A stretch of DNA of 64,000 nucleotides from Stomorhina lunata (Eukaryota > Arthropoda > Insecta > Diptera > Rhiniidae): assembly GCA_933228675.1 (NCBI GenBank), contig OW121743.1, forward strand, positions 11,410,464 to 11,474,463, given 5' to 3'. Below the pieces are notes generated by a model. The model was not told where the DNA came from and made no database searches. It saw only the letters and a list, made by a program, of their open reading frames with translations. Below, piece after piece: positions 21,376 to 34,400 of the stretch (positions are counted from its first letter, which is position 1; each line of letters starts with the position of its first letter). Made by a program: the position numbers and the translations under genes.

Positions 21376-23825
21376 TTTAAAAGCTTATATTTTACTTATT
21401 ATTTTAGATTATTCCCCTAGTATTTTTGCTTAAAACTTCCCTGCCTTGTCTTAATTTTAATTCATTGCCATATTTATTATAATCCTGTGTTCAACTTTTC
21501 CGACCAAATTTTCTTTAAACTTTTTCTTAGCAGGAAATTCTTATAACGCTGTCATTGTTTCACCCAAGCAGCAACTTTTTCGCATAAATCCATTACATTT
21601 TGAATTTGGTCTAGTTTTTTTTTTTTTTTTGCTGCTTTCAAAAGATGCAACAATTTCCAGAGTTTTCTTTTAATGGAAAGAAAACTCTGGGTTAGTAAAA
21701 AGTGTTTGAAAGAGTTTGAATTTGCCTGCGAGATTTCAGTAAAGAATAGCAGCTAAATACTATGACGTGTATGTTGTAGAGCTAAGGAAACTTAGTGAAC
21801 TGTCTAACAAGTTTAAATTTAGTTCTTTCCTTTAATTTTTTCATCTTTGTCTTTCAAAGACAAGAAGTCAATTCAGTGGCTTGTATCCTGTTTTCCTAGC
21901 TAGAACTTGATTGTATCTCTAGTATATTGTAGACAAGTTTCGAAAAAATACACTAAAGAACTGTACATTAAGGCATCGTACTGTACTTAGGCAAGTTCAA
22001 TACATAGTCACATACTTAACAAAGTGTTCAATTTAAGCATACCTTAAAATTTTTGAGAACCTGTTTAAATACACAACCTTTAACATAACGAACTTTCATG
22101 AAGTACGCTAAAAATAACGTACTTCGTTGAGCACTATAACGTACTTTGTTGTGTACTTTAACGAACTCTTATGAACTGACAACAATGAGAAGAAGTATTT
22201 GCCAAAAGTAGTTCCCAATTGATGGACTGTTACCATGTTGGTGAAACGTCTGAAGATTGTAATATGAATTTCTAATAGGAGTAGGTTTATGTTCGCTTTT
22301 ACCTCAGCCATTAGCCAGCTTTTTGATATCCCCAAGTTATTTCTTTAACAAAAAGTACATGTTCAAATCCCTGCTCATTTTGTCAGTATTGAATATGGTT
22401 CTTCAACTTGGAACTGGAGTTATTTATGAACGCACAACAACAATACTTCCTTTAAATACTACGAACGCAGCCTCAAGTAACTTAGTCCTTTATAGTACTC
22501 TAAAGTTAACTAAAAATACTCTAAAATCCTAGAGAACGGTACGTTATTATAAAGTTCTTTTTTATGGTAACTTTGTGTACTTACCTTTGTTTCGGACTTA
22601 GTTAGGTACATTTAAATAAATTACTTTTGTGTGTGCGTAAGTTCAGTACAATATAATAAGGTACTGTTTTTTTTTCGAACTTTGATTTTAGATGATTTTG
22701 ACTTTCAGGCCGCTAAAACTAAAGCGGGTTTTGCATAGTTTAGGAAGTCTCACAGCTAACTGGGTATTGGAAGGGGAAGTTTATCTAAATGGATTTCCTT
22801 GTCTTTCAAATGAAGCAAAACGGTATCATGTCTTTCTAGATAGTGAAGTTGATGTAATCATATTATAGTTAAAATGAATGTATGAAAATAAGATTATTTT
22901 TGTAAGGAAATTAAGTCAATTGAAAACAAATAATACTTTTTAGTTAAATTAAGTTAGAGCAATTCATTTGAGGCAGCTCTAAAGCATCTCAAAGCCGGAA
23001 TGATACACAGCGAAAAATGTTTAATATTAGGTTAGTTTGTCGGTTGGCTCCTACATATGGCCCCTCTATGGTACCTCCAAGGGATAGAGGAGATATCCAG
23101 ATTTCTCTCTGTGTATTCTTATAACAACCAAATAGAATTTAATACTTGACACTTGGATGAATATGATTTTTTAAATCCAATTAGATTTTTTTTCAGTCCT
23201 AATATGATTTAAGGCTGCAAATGGAATTGAAAAGGGATTAAGAAATAAAAATAAAAAGTTTAAACAAAAATTTTAAAGAAAATCAAAAAAGCTGCCTTAA
23301 ACTTAAAGACAAAAATCCCAAAACCTTTGAAATTTTAATACCCCAACTTATAACACCTCCCATACCCTTTCCTTTCTTATGGCACCTCCATACCCTTTCC
23401 AACTGCTTTGGGAAACCTTTGCTTTGCAAAGCTGCTAATTTGCTTTTAATAGCTTCAATTAAAGCAGGTGCCTTAAAAGTTTGTTTCACATTTAACCATA
23501 TTTTTTTTTTGTTACCCAAAACCATTTGAACATGGGCTTTATTTAGTCTTTAACTCTACTTTAAAATGTGTATATTTACACAAGCATTTACGCGTTTAAG
23601 TGTTTTTTGGGTGATTTGAGCGAATGAACGACCGAACGTAAGAATCAAGTAACAAAACATTAATTGTACGTGTGTATGAGTATTCATGTTGGCAACAATA
23701 TTAAAATGTGCGTTCTTTCTTGATGATATGTATGTACCTCTGCCACTTCAAATTGTTTAAACACACACATTTTTTCATTACACTGAGGACTTGAAAAACG
23801 GCTTAGGGTAAAAAGAACAGTGACC
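21376..23825. other. No supported gene
   Basis: Mixed A+T-rich DNA. Short open frames at 22108-22532 and 23283-23525 have no recognisable domains. About 22080-22560 has repeated short words such as AACGTACTT and GTACTTT without a clear unit. Confidence 0.35.
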
Positions 23826-23827
23826 CT

Positions 23828-24280
23828 ATTGCAGTTCTCAACTCAACTCAGTTTGGTAGACTGACAATCGACCCAACTTTCACTCAATCAAATTATTTTT
23901 TGATATTGCGGAACTAAAAAACGTTGAGTTCCGCAATTTCAAAATATATTTAAAATGAGTAAAAGTTGGGTCGACTGTCAGACGACCAAACTGAATTGAG
24001 TTGAGAATGGCAATACGCAAACAGGTTTCACATTAAACTCCTTCAATTAACTTAACATACGAGTATACTACTTTTAGTACAACTTCGATGCAACTTCCAC
24101 GGAACTAAAAACATTGAGTTCCGCAATATCAAAATATAATTTAAATGAGTGAAAGTTGGGTCGACTGTCAGATGACCAAACTAAGTTGAGTTGAGAACGG
24201 CAATACGGGTACCGGTTTTACATTAAACTTCTTCAATTAACTTAACAATCGATATACTACTTTTAGTACATTTACTCAAG
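23828..24280. repeat. Palindrome plus 180-bp direct duplication
   Basis: 23828-23930 and about 23932-24014 are inverted copies (arms contain ACCCAACTTT and CTCAACTCAACTCAGTTTGG), meeting at AACGTT. The right arm and following sequence are then repeated directly 180 bp further on (TTGAGTTCCGCAAT at about 23934 and 24114), to about 24280. No coding capacity; class unknown. Confidence 0.8.
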
Positions 24281-25440
24281 CTAAGTAAAAGTTGTAGTCT
24301 GTTAATCGGACTAACTTAGGCTATAAACACACTTTTTGATACAATGAAAACCAGTTAAAAGCATATCAGTGGCTTCCCCATTCAACCATCCGGATTGAAG
24401 AAGCTTTTAAATCGGCAAAACCTACGTAAGTCAGTTCTATTCGAATCCATAGTTAGTGCTTTTTTATAGAACAGAGCAGGGCCGGTACAGAGAATATGTT
24501 TTATGAACTCTCCTTACCACAGCTTGTCCAAAAGTCTATTGACTAAGTGATAAAGTACAATCAGACATTTCCTGACCTAACGGGCACAAGTTTGGATACA
24601 TCTAGCCTTAATCGTAACTTAAATTAGATATTTTCGTACAGACGCACATCTATCACTTACTTTCCATGCTTTCATTCTCTTTCGGACCGAGAAAATGATA
24701 ATAGCTAAAGACAGAGTTGCAAATTGGCAATCGCTTTTAGAGAAATGGATGGGAACAAACTTACTGGATCCTATAAAGTACTTTGCGTTTAGTGGATTTT
24801 TGAAAACTACCCGAACTACCTAGAGCTATTTGTCTAGAAGTCATACCTTTACTACCTAAAGTTCCGCATAGTTACGAATCCTTATCTGGTATGAGCACTT
24901 CTGGTTAAACAGTGCCACTATCAGGGTTAAGTTACTAGTGAGAGGTATGACAGTCAGGATTTTAGGTAAACACAAGCCTACAGAACTATTCCACGATGTT
25001 CTTAACACAGGTTAGTAAAATAAGCCCACAAGCGTCCGGATATACATCCGTACCCCTTTAAAACCATCTTTTCAGACGGGGGTTTCCCTTTAAAGATAGT
25101 TCTTGGTCGGAATCCTAAGATTTTCGAATTGTTTTGCTACGAAGAACCGACTATCGTGGGAACGATCTATTGGTCACTGCACCCGGTTGCGATGCTACTC
25201 CATATCGAACTTACGTTCTACCTGCGATATTGGGAATTAATCACAACCACGGACAACTTGAGTTTGAAATGAATACATTCTCGGACAGACGCGCATCTAT
25301 CATTTACTAGTTCCCATGCTTTCTCTTTCGGACTGACAGAATATAATAATAGCTAAATAATAGCTAAAGACCGAGTAACAAATTCTAGTGTGGTACTTAT
25401 GCGATAGTTTCAAGTGTTGCTAACTCGTATACTCTACAGT
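24281..25440. repeat. Low-copy duplicated segments, no gene
   Basis: About 24630-24730 and 25285-25385 are diverged direct copies (CAGACGCACATCTATCACTT; TTCTCTTTCGGAC; ATAATAGCTAAAGAC). No protein domain seen. Confidence 0.55.
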
Positions 25441-26045
25441 TTCTGATACCGAACAGGTGAGTCAACCCGTAAAGAGATCTGCGGATGTTGAATTCAGAAA
25501 TAAAAAAAGTTAGAGACATTTCAAAAGATCCTATTCCATTTGAAGTTTGTATGGTAGTTCCGAGTCTTACTTACCCTACAGCTGCCTTATATAACACTGA
25601 TGTTCGATATCCGAAGAGTTCTGCGGATTTTGAATTCAGAAACAAAGAATCTATAGATTTAAAGACAGTTAAGGAGATTGTAAATTACTAGAGACATTTC
25701 AAAAGATTCTATTTCATTTGAAATTTGTAAGGTAGTTCCGAGTCTTACTTACCCTAAAGCTGAATGATATAACCGCGATGTTCGATACCCGAAGAGATCT
25801 GCGGATTTTGAATTCAGAAACAAAGAATCTATAGATTTAAAGACAGTTTAGAAGATTGGAAATTGCTAGATATATTTCAAAAGATTCTATTCCATTTGAA
25901 ATTTGTTAGGTATTTAAGAGTATTACTAGCCCTACCGTGATGTTCGATACCCGAAGAGTTTTGCGGATTTTGAATTCAGACATAAGGAATATATGAATAA
26001 AAGACAGTTTAGGAGATTGCAAATTGCTAGAGAAATTCCAGGAAA
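25441..26045. repeat. Tandem repeat, ~175-bp period, ~3.5 copies
   Basis: GCGGATTTTGAATTCAGAAA and variants occur at about 25481, 25623, 25801 and 25973. Between them lie CATTTCAAAAGAT and GATGTTCGATACCCGAAGAG blocks. Periods are about 142, 178 and 172, so indels have accumulated. Confidence 0.85.
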
Positions 26046-26239
26046 TACTAGTTCATTCACACTCCATCCGCCTACAATAGCCCTGCTGTCCGATACCAAA
26101 TAAGAAGTTTAACTACTTAACCATCTCATTGAGATCGCGGCGACAATCCAAGGCGAATGCTGAATTTAGGAAGATAAAAGCCTATGACAAAACCATCTTA
26201 CAATCTTCTAAATAACTAATTAGTAACTTCTACATATAG

Positions 26240-26515
26240 AAATATGTCAATGGAAATGGCGCTGAAAAGGCCACCCACTTCGAAGTCCAAATACCAAAAT
26301 TGCTCGACAAGTGCTTCGCTGGAATCCACAAGAAAGCGGCCGTCGTGTTGGTGCATCTGCTAGAACGTAGAGAATGTCAATTGATGGGGAGTTACAAGCA
26401 TCAAAATATTCACGGAATGATGTTTGCCTAACATCTCGCAATAGAGTTCGATATAAAAGGATGGCTGAGGCCCTCTGCTCTACTGGGAGTCAAGGATAAT
26501 AGGTCTTCCAAATAT
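26240..26515 (+). pseudogene. LINE 3' end fragment (reverse transcriptase C-terminal tail)
   Basis: With frameshifts, the plus strand encodes the typical C-terminal end of an endonuclease/reverse-transcriptase LINE. Words matching RWRWIGHTLRR, WNPQG-KRRRGRP, TWRR and finally DVCLTSRNRVRYKRM..ALCSTGSQG can be followed from about 26240 to 26505. It matches copies at 28300-28990 and 29290-29460. Only the 3' end is present, as in 5'-truncated LINE insertions, although duplication of the larger nest at 27.7-29.8 kb is equally possible. Confidence 0.75.
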
Positions 26516-27690
26516 TCTTCTGCAGTCCGTCAAACTAGAGTCCGGTGTCTGTTTCCAAACACTTAACTGACTTCAGCATTTCTTGTATTTAATTTATAAA
26601 ATGTTGTTTGTTTTTCTATTTCGCCCCTTTTCTTGATTTCTTGATTACATATATACATAATATTTACCACGATTTACGCGTCGGATGACTGGCTGTTTAG
26701 CTTTGGCTTCACGGTGTTTCGCTTGTAAACTTCTTTGCTTTTCTTTCCCCCTCAAATACACACCATCTTTAAACGGAATGCGGCAGATACGTCGACATTC
26801 GAGTAGCGACCGTCGTGGAAGCAGCACAAGTATGTCTCTAAAATACTCGTACTCGTAACCATGCACTTGACATTCACATTGAAATTATTGTATTTGTTGA
26901 GTAAGTAACAAAAAAAATGTACGAGTATGTACTTTGAAATCTAAGACGTGCTGGTATCTTATGACTCTGATCTATTTGTAGACGCACTGTGAAATACTCG
27001 TAATGTGTTGCTACAAAAGACTGACTCATTCACACAAATCAACTTCAGTGTCTTCAATAAGTGGTTAGTGCCTTCTTTGGCAGTTGGGACCTTAAGTCGT
27101 TTATGAATGTAGACTAAACAAATGTACATTAAGCAAATGTGCATATTTTAATTGTTACCTACACAATTTAAACAAATTGGGGGCTTATTAACAGAAAAAA
27201 AGTATTTAAAATTAAACAAAAAAGATGTACCATAACAAATTCAGACCAAATAAATATTTATTCAAAACAATGTTAAATAATAACTTTAAAGGTCAAATGT
27301 TTTTGAAGTAATTCTGCTTCCACTACTCATTCCTAAAACTTTATAATCAAGCGCTTTCTTGGATTCTTTTCTAAGAGCAAATGATAATGTAAGTAAGGTC
27401 AAGAAGTCTTTCCTAAAATCCCCATTAGAAAAATTATTATGAAAAAAAATTTCAATCAAAAACTGTCTATCCCATTTTAAGTGTCATTTAAATCGCTTAA
27501 TGGCCCTGATAAACATCAAAAGCGCTTAATACTTAAGAGCTGTAATTAAAATTTACTAAAGTTACTTAAATGCTCTTAACGTAGCAGCTTCTGTTCGAAC
27601 AGAAATAGTTTAAGAGACCATAGGTTTAAAGCTATGTCATTAATGACTTGATAACTCTACAATGATAGCTAGAGGAACTAGTTTATTTGT
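26516..27690. other. No supported gene
   Basis: A+T-rich DNA. The short minus-strand frames at 26645-26866 and 26959-27144 show no domain. Confidence 0.35.
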
Positions 27691-27699
27691 GAATCTCAG

Positions 27700-28690
27700 T
27701 GGTGACAAAATATGCTAAACGGTCAGTTAGGCGTCAATACACTTTTAGTGATCATCTTCTTCTTGAGTAATTCTTGACTCCCAGTCCGATTCTGTTGTAC
27801 CGCACTCTATTACGAGATTTCCTGAATAGGCCACACACTTCGAAGGTCAAATATCAAGATTGGTCGGCAAGCGATTTGTTGAAATACACAGGGAATAGGT
27901 CGTGGTGTTGATGCATTAGCTAGAACGTGGAAAGGTCAATTGATACGTCATTCTATGAAAAAATCCCTGCTTCCTCAAAGGTATGTCAACAGAAATGCCG
28001 GTGGATACGACACACACTTCGAAGGCCAAATACAAACATTGCTCTATAAGCGCTTAGTTGGAATCCAAAGGGAAGAGGCCGTCGTGGAGAAGATCAATCG
28101 TGGATCTAAATGGTGGAAAAAGATACTAAAAGGTCAGTTAGGCATCAATACATTTGTAGTGATCATCTTCTTCTGTAATTCTTGACTCCCAGTCCGATCC
28201 TGTTATAAAGCACTATATTACGAGATTTTGTGGATAGGCCATAAGCTAGAACGTGGAGAAGATCAATGGATGCATCATTCGATGAAAAAATCCCTGCTTC
28301 AACAAAGGTATGTCAATGGAAATGGCGGTGGATAGGTCACTCACTTCGGAGGCCAAATTCAAACATTGCTCGACAAGCTCATAGGGAAGAGGCCGTCGTG
28401 TTAGTGCATCTGCTAGAACGTGGAGAAGATCAATTGTGGATCTAAATGGTGGAAAAAGATGCTAAAAGGTCAGTTAGACATGAATACATTTGTAGTGATC
28501 ATTTTCTTCTGTAATTCTTGACTCCCAGTCCGATTCTGTTATATCGCACTCTATTACGAGATTTCATGGATAGGCCATACACTTCGAAGGTCAAATATTA
28601 AGATTGGTCGGCAAGCGATTTGTTGGAATACACAGGGAATAGGTCGTGGTGTTGATGCATTAGCTAGAACGTGGAAAGGTCAATTGATAC
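27700..28690 (+). repeat. Tandem array of rearranged LINE 3' ends, ~335-410 bp units
   Basis: Three units begin at about 27718, 28132 and 28466 with AAGGTCAGTTAG. Each contains an inverted piece of the LINE tail (ATTCTTGACTCCCAGTCCGA) followed by forward LINE C-terminal coding sequence (CACACTTCGAAGGCCAAAT; GAATACACAGGGAA; GCTAGAACGTGGA). Unit lengths differ by internal deletions. The mixed orientation within each unit shows that a rearranged junction was amplified, not simple LINE insertions. Confidence 0.8.
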
Positions 28691-28990
28691 GTCATTCTAT
28701 GAAAAAATCCCTGCTTCCTCAAAGGTATGTCAACAGAAATGCCGGTGGATACGCCACACACTTCGGAGGCCAAATTCAAACATTGCTCGACAAGCGCTTA
28801 GTTGGAATCCACAGGGAAGAAGTCGTCGTGTTGGTGCACCTGCTAGAACTTGGAGAAGGTCAATTGATGCGGAGTTGCAAGCAAAAAACTATTCATAGAA
28901 TGATTTATGTCTAACATCTCGCGATAGAGTCCGATGTAAAAGGATGGTTGAGGCCGTATGTTCCACTGGGAGTCAAGAATAGCAGAAGAA
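28671..28990 (+). pseudogene. LINE reverse-transcriptase C-terminal tail, best-preserved copy
   Basis: The plus strand encodes CRWIRHTLRRPNSNIARQAL, SWNPQGRSRRVGAPARTW and RRSIDAELQAKNYS. After a shift comes DLCLTSRDRVRCKRM and VEAVCSTGSQE, ending at about 28980. This WIGHTLRR / NPQG / TWRR / CSTGSQ series is the conserved C-terminal end of a large group of metazoan LINEs that encode an endonuclease plus reverse transcriptase. The catalytic RT domain is not part of this copy. I cannot assign the clade by eye. Confidence 0.8.
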
Positions 28991-29830
28991 AATGAAGAAC
29001 TCAGCATCAATAAATCTTCTTCGTGTTTTTGCAGATGCACCAAGACGACGGCCTCTTTCCTGTTGATTCCAACAAATCGCTTGCCAATGTTGAACATTGC
29101 TCGACAACCAATTTGTTGAAATCCACAGGAAAGAGGCCGTGGTTTAGATGCATCTGCTGGAACCTGGGAATGTCAATTGAATGTCAACTCAGCATCATTT
29201 GACCTTCTTTACGTTCTAGCAGATGCACAAATTCGACAGCCTCTTCCTGCTTTTCGAGCGATGTTGATATTTTGCCTTTGAAGTGTATCGGGTCGGTGCA
29301 CCTACTAGAACGTGGAGAAGATCAACTGATGCGGAGTTGCAAGCTGCAAACTATTCAATGAATGATGTATGCCTAACATCTCGCAATAGAGTCCGATATA
29401 AAAGGATGGTTGAGTCCCTATGTTCCACTGGGAGTCAAGGATAGCAGAAGAAGAAGATTAACTCAGCATCAATTAAGCTTCTTCACTTTCTAGCAGATGC
29501 ACCAACACGACGGCCTCTTTCCTGTTGATTCCAACAAATCGCTTACCAAGCAATGTTGAACATTGCTCTACAACCAATTTGTTGGAATCTACGGGGAAGA
29601 GGCCGTAGTTTTGATGTATGTGCTGGAACTTGGGTATGTCAATTGAAATGTCATTCCTTTAATAGTTATATGCTTGCAACTCAGCATCTTTTGACCTTCT
29701 TCACGTTCTAGCAGATGCACAAATTCGACGACCTCTTCCCACTTGATTCCAACAAATCGCTTGTCTAGCGATGTTGATATTTTGCCATCGAAGTATGTTG
29801 CCTATCCAGCACCATTTCAGCTGAAGCGGG
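28991..29830. repeat. Nested direct and inverted LINE 3' duplications
   Basis: Two related units (about 28991-29470 and 29470-29810) each hold a minus-strand piece (GATGCACCAA-ACGACGGCCT), a plus-strand piece (GAGGCCGTGGTTT or similar) and another minus-strand piece (TTCACGTTCTAGCAGATGCA). The inner junction is therefore a small palindrome. A forward tail with DVCLTSRNRVRYKRM and CSTGSQG is at about 29355-29455. Confidence 0.75.
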
Positions 29831-31103
29831 GATTTCGTTTGTCGCGATCTTCTTTCCTTATGAATTCGGCCATCATATATTATGGATTTGCCGTTTTGTT
29901 TTGTTTGAAAAGGTTTGCAGACGCTTATCGATGGAATTTTTGCGTTTCCAAGTTTCGTAATTGTAACACAGTATGGACTTGATATTCTTATTGTATATTC
30001 GTAACTTAGTTATTGTTGAGAGAGTACCCGAAATTTGCAAATAGCTCAGAGAGTATCGAATACAGATTTTGCCTTATTAATATGCGATTCAATATCCTCG
30101 TCGAAGCCACCTTTTGTAGATACCAAATTTTCCAGATAATTGGTAGTACCTACACATCCAGCAGCCTCATTATCTACATTTATGCGTGGTGAAGGGTTTG
30201 CGCCATAGCCTTCCGGTATAATCTATATATTGATTTCTAACTCAGCTGCCCTATATTCAACCGTTATAGCGTTAGTATTTCCTTAAAGGTGACCTAAGCT
30301 TTGTCTTAGAAGACAAACGTCGTCGGCATATTCTAAGTTCTCGAGTTGTTTGATGGGCGTCCATTGGATACCGCTTTTACGCATTATGTTGTCGATGACG
30401 AGTATAAAAAGTTTAGCTGACAAGATACATCTTTGCCTTAATCCAGCAGTCGAACGGATTTGACAATTCACCCTTGGATAGGACTCTTCGTTTAAAACTC
30501 ACGAACATTGCCCGAATTAAGTTCAGAGTTTTGCTGGCATTTTACAAATTTTTAAAATTCTCCACAGATATCATCTATTGACACTTTCGAAGGCCTTCGT
30601 AAGGTCTGAACACAAACTGATTTTCGCGGAGTGTAGGAGGAAACTGCGTATGTTTATCGGTATTAGAAGAAGTGTTATACCCCTGTAGTTATTGTAGTCA
30701 TTTGGAGTCGCCCTCTTTTTGGTATTTTGACTAGTATACCTTCATTTCAGGAGGTTACGAGAGCTTCTTATCGCTATATTTTATGGGTGCCATAGTCTCG
30801 ACAATCCTTTCACATCGCATCTCCGCTGAAATATTGTCATTGCCCGGGGTCTTGTTGTGTTTAAGGCTTTTAATAACGTTCATCCGTTCTTGTATTATTG
30901 GTAGATTGTCTGAAATGCCAAAGAATATACTGTTCTAATCCAATAGGATTGTTTAATGTTGACTTGAAGTGTTCCATCCAACGCATTAGTTGTTCATCCG
31001 GAGTTGAGAAAAGTGTATCACTACTACTCAAATGGGATTGTTGGTGTAAGTGGGTTTGCAACACAACGCCTTTCAAATATTTCTGAAATATCTCAGATTT
31101 CAA
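29600..31103 (-). pseudogene. Decayed non-LTR retrotransposon (LINE), RT domain
   Basis: Reading from 31103 downwards on the minus strand: a linker with STPDEQLMRWMEHFKSTLN (about 31000-30950), a degenerate RT core, then GLRQRCILSAKLFILVIDNI and the catalytic YADD in LENLEYADDVCLL (about 30320). Next come VDNEAAGC and TKGGFDEDIESHINKAKSVF (about 30160-30050), SILCYNYETWK and finally the WNQVGRGRR / CASART tail near 29740-29690. The order is that of an endonuclease/RT LINE. The endonuclease part is missing and there are many stops and shifts. YADD is the reverse-transcriptase active-site motif. It supplies the likely source for the repeated 3' ends next to it. Confidence 0.85.
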
Positions 31104-32735
31104 TCGATATGGAATGCGGCGATTTGTTAAACCTCTTACTTACATTACAAAAACTTGTAAATTTGTTGACAAAGGGTTCACATTTGACATGATTGGTGTA
31201 GGGTTAAGTGAGTGATATCTCTAACTTGTTTATAAAGAACTCTAATTTTCATGTGTAATTAACTGCTAATCTGTTGTATCTAACACATTCATCTAATAAA
31301 GTTTTTATCTTAACTAACAAAATTTTTTATACTTTCCCCGAATCTAACCATTGGAACAAGGCCCTGCTCTCATGGGTCATTCACTTTATGCTTCAGTTTT
31401 CTCCAAAAACATGATGACTGATTAACACGATTTTTAATGATTAAATTTATTATATTTTCCCCATATTTTTTTACAATCCGTTGTTGTATGGCTCTTAAGA
31501 TTTAAGCTATAAAACAATTTTAGTAGTAAGACTATAACTATTTTTGCTGCTTTAACTAAGTAAATAGTTTATGGCCTTTGTTTTGTTGGGTCCTATTATT
31601 TAAGAGTTTATTTTCTTAGTTTATGAACGATTTTTTGCTGAAGCCTTAACTTGACTTGGTTTAATTTTATTTTACTGCTTTCGTTGTTAGTTATATTTTT
31701 TGATTAGTATGAAGAATTTTGTTGGGTTTCTTAATAATCTTTTTACTTGGGATAGAAAAAATCACTGTTATTTGTTTGGGGAATAATAGGGTTTTGTGAA
31801 TTCCAGCTGAAGGTATTAAATTTAATTAAAACTTAATAACCATGTGAAGATATAGAGAAGATAAGAAAAGTTTGTGTCGATAAGTATGTGAAAGGAATGA
31901 TAAGTATGTGCTTGTTTATAACAAAAAAGACCCCAGCATCTATCCACAGGCCGAAGTTCTCGACAGTTGGATCGATTTGACTATCATGCTACAAAAATTG
32001 AGTTATTGTTTAAATACCTCTTAAGTGCCTATTTTATATTAAAAATTCACACCGGAAATATAAAGACACTCATTCCACACTCCTACCACTTGTGGTAGCA
32101 AAACAGAAATGATGCCCTTCGCTGTTTTAAGGTAATCGTCATAAAGTAAATATCAGAGGTTTAGGGTATCGTATACTCAGACTTATAACTCTTTCTTACT
32201 TGTTTAATTTGGGTGAATGATTTAATATCTTCAACTTTAGCCTTAATATCTACATCTTATCTAAATTCATACTATTTTATCTTTATCATAATTAAATATT
32301 AATTAACACTTTATATATCTTATAACTCACATACTTATTTTTTAAACAATTTGCTTTTTTCTTGATTCATAAAATATAAAAATAAAAATTCTTAACACAT
32401 GATACAAAAAAAAATAGTTTTTTAATCCAACTTATCTCTAGATATTTTAATATTCTTATTCTTATATAAATATTAAAAAAAAATCATAATTTTCAATTTT
32501 CAAACACTTTTGTTTTTCGAACTTTTCAAAACGATTCTTGATCAAAATCAAGCCATAAAATTTGTATTTGTTTTTATACGAGTACACACATGGGCTGCAT
32601 AATAAATACCCAAACGTTCTAAAAGTACCCCTTCATGACCAAAACTCATTAGGTCTTATATAACGAATGACTTAAAAAAAATAGAATTAAGAAACAAAAA
32701 AAAAACAAACCAAAGTTTCATTAAGAAGGAAAGGA
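31104..32735. other. A+T-rich DNA with a repeat terminus
   Basis: No gene. The dispersed ATTTCTGAAAT / GGAATGCGGCGATTT word is at about 31078-31125. About 32140-32210 resembles, on the minus strand, the AAACAAGTAAGAAAG start of the DINE-like repeats in this window. Confidence 0.4.
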
Positions 32736-32850
32736 AATAACTTTAAACAAGTAAGAAGTTAATAGAGTCAAACAACCCCGATCATATAATACCCTAAACA
32801 ATATGATCAATGGTCGACCATGTAGATCGATACAAAGTCTTAAGCTTATG
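32736..32850 (+). repeat. Terminal fragment of a DINE-like repeat
   Basis: It starts AAACAAGTAAGAAGTTAATA and continues with CGATCATATAATACCCT, paralleling the start of the element at 49996. It is cut short by the satellite that follows. Confidence 0.5.
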
Positions 32851-32879
32851 AATTCATTTCTATAGAAAAAAAACTTCCC

Positions 32880-34400
32880 ATCTTTCATTTTATCTCTAGA
32901 AAAGTTTTACTATCTTTCAACTTTTAAATAGAAAAGTCTTTCATCTTTTTCTAAAAAAAAACTCTTCCTATCTCCCAACTTTTCTATAGAAAAGTCTTCC
33001 TATCTTCCAAATTTTCTTTAGAAAAGTCTTCCAAGCTTCCAACATTTTTATAGAAAAGTCTTCCTATTTTCCAACTTTTCTATAGAAAAGTCTTCCTATC
33101 TTCCAACTTTTCTATAGAAAAGTCTTCCTATCTTCCATCTTTTCTATAGAAAAGTCTTCCTATCTTACAACTTTTCTATAGAAAAGTCTTCCTATCTTCC
33201 AACTTTTCTATACAAAAGTATTCCTATCTTACTACTTTTTTATAGAAAAGTCTTCCTATCTTCTAACTTTCCTGTAGAAAAGTCTTCCTATCTTCTAACT
33301 TTTTTGTAGAAAAGTCTTTCTATCTTCAAAATTTTCTAAAGAAAAGTTTTCCCATCTTCCAACATTTCTATAGAAAAGTCTTCCTTTTCTTCCAACTTTT
33401 CTATAGAAAAGTCTTCCTATCTTCCTACTTTTCTATAGAAAAGTCTTCCTATCTTCCAAATTTTCTATAGAAAAGTCTTCCTATCTTCCAAATTTTCTAT
33501 AGAAAAGTCTTCCTATCTTCCAACTTTTCTATAAAAAGTCTTTCTATCTACCAACTTTTTTATAGCAAAGTCTTCCTATCTTCCATCTTTTCTAAAGAAA
33601 AGTCTTCCTATCTTCTAACTTTTCTATAGAAAAGTCTTCCTATCTTCCAACTTTTCTATAGAAAAGTCTTCCTATCTTCTAACTTTCCTGTAGAAAAGTC
33701 TTCCTATCTTCTAACTTTTTTGTAGAAAAGTCTTTCTATCTTTCAAATTTTCTAAAGAAAAGTTTTCCCATCTTCCAACATTTCTATAGAAAAGTCTTCC
33801 TTTTCTTCCAACTTTTCTATAGAAAAGTCTTCCTATCTTCCTACTTTTCTATAGAAAAGTCTTGCTATCTTCCAAATTTTCTATAGAAAAGTCTTCCTAT
33901 CTTCCAAATTTTCTATAGAAAAGTCTTCCTCTCTTCCAACTTTTCTATAAAAAGTCTTTCTATCTACCAACTTTTTTATAGCAAAGTCTTCCTATCTTCC
34001 ATCTTTTCTAAAGAAAAGTCTTCCTATCTTCCAACTTTTCTATAGAAAAGTCTTCCTATCTTCTGACTTTCCTATAGAAAAGTCTTCCTTTTCTTCCAAC
34101 TTTTCTATAGAAAAGTCTTGCTATCTTCCAAATTTTCTATAGAAAAGTCTTCCTATCTTCCAAATTTTCTATAGAAAAGTCTTCCTATCTTCCAACTTTT
34201 CTATAAAAAGTCTTTCTATCTACCAACTTTTTTATAGCAAAGTCTTCCTATCTTCCATCTTTTCTAAAGAAAAGTCTTCCTATCTTCTGACTTTCCTATA
34301 GAAAAGTCTTCCTATCTTCCAACTTTTCTAAAGACAAGCCTTCCTTTCATCCAACTTTTCTATAGAAAAGTCTTCCTATCTTCCAACTTTTCTATAGAAA
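32880..34400. repeat. 32-bp satellite with 13-monomer (416-bp) higher-order unit
   Basis: The monomer is TCTTCCTATCTTCCAACTTT followed by TCTATAGAAAAG (32 bp), centred on the palindrome CTTTTCTATAGAAAAG. Distinct variants recur together: the TTCTAACTTTCCTGTAG variant at 33261 and 33677, and the TTCCTTTTCTTCC variant at 33381 and 33797. Both are 416 bp apart, exactly 13 monomers, and a third partial copy lies about 289 bp further on. No coding capacity. Confidence 0.93.
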
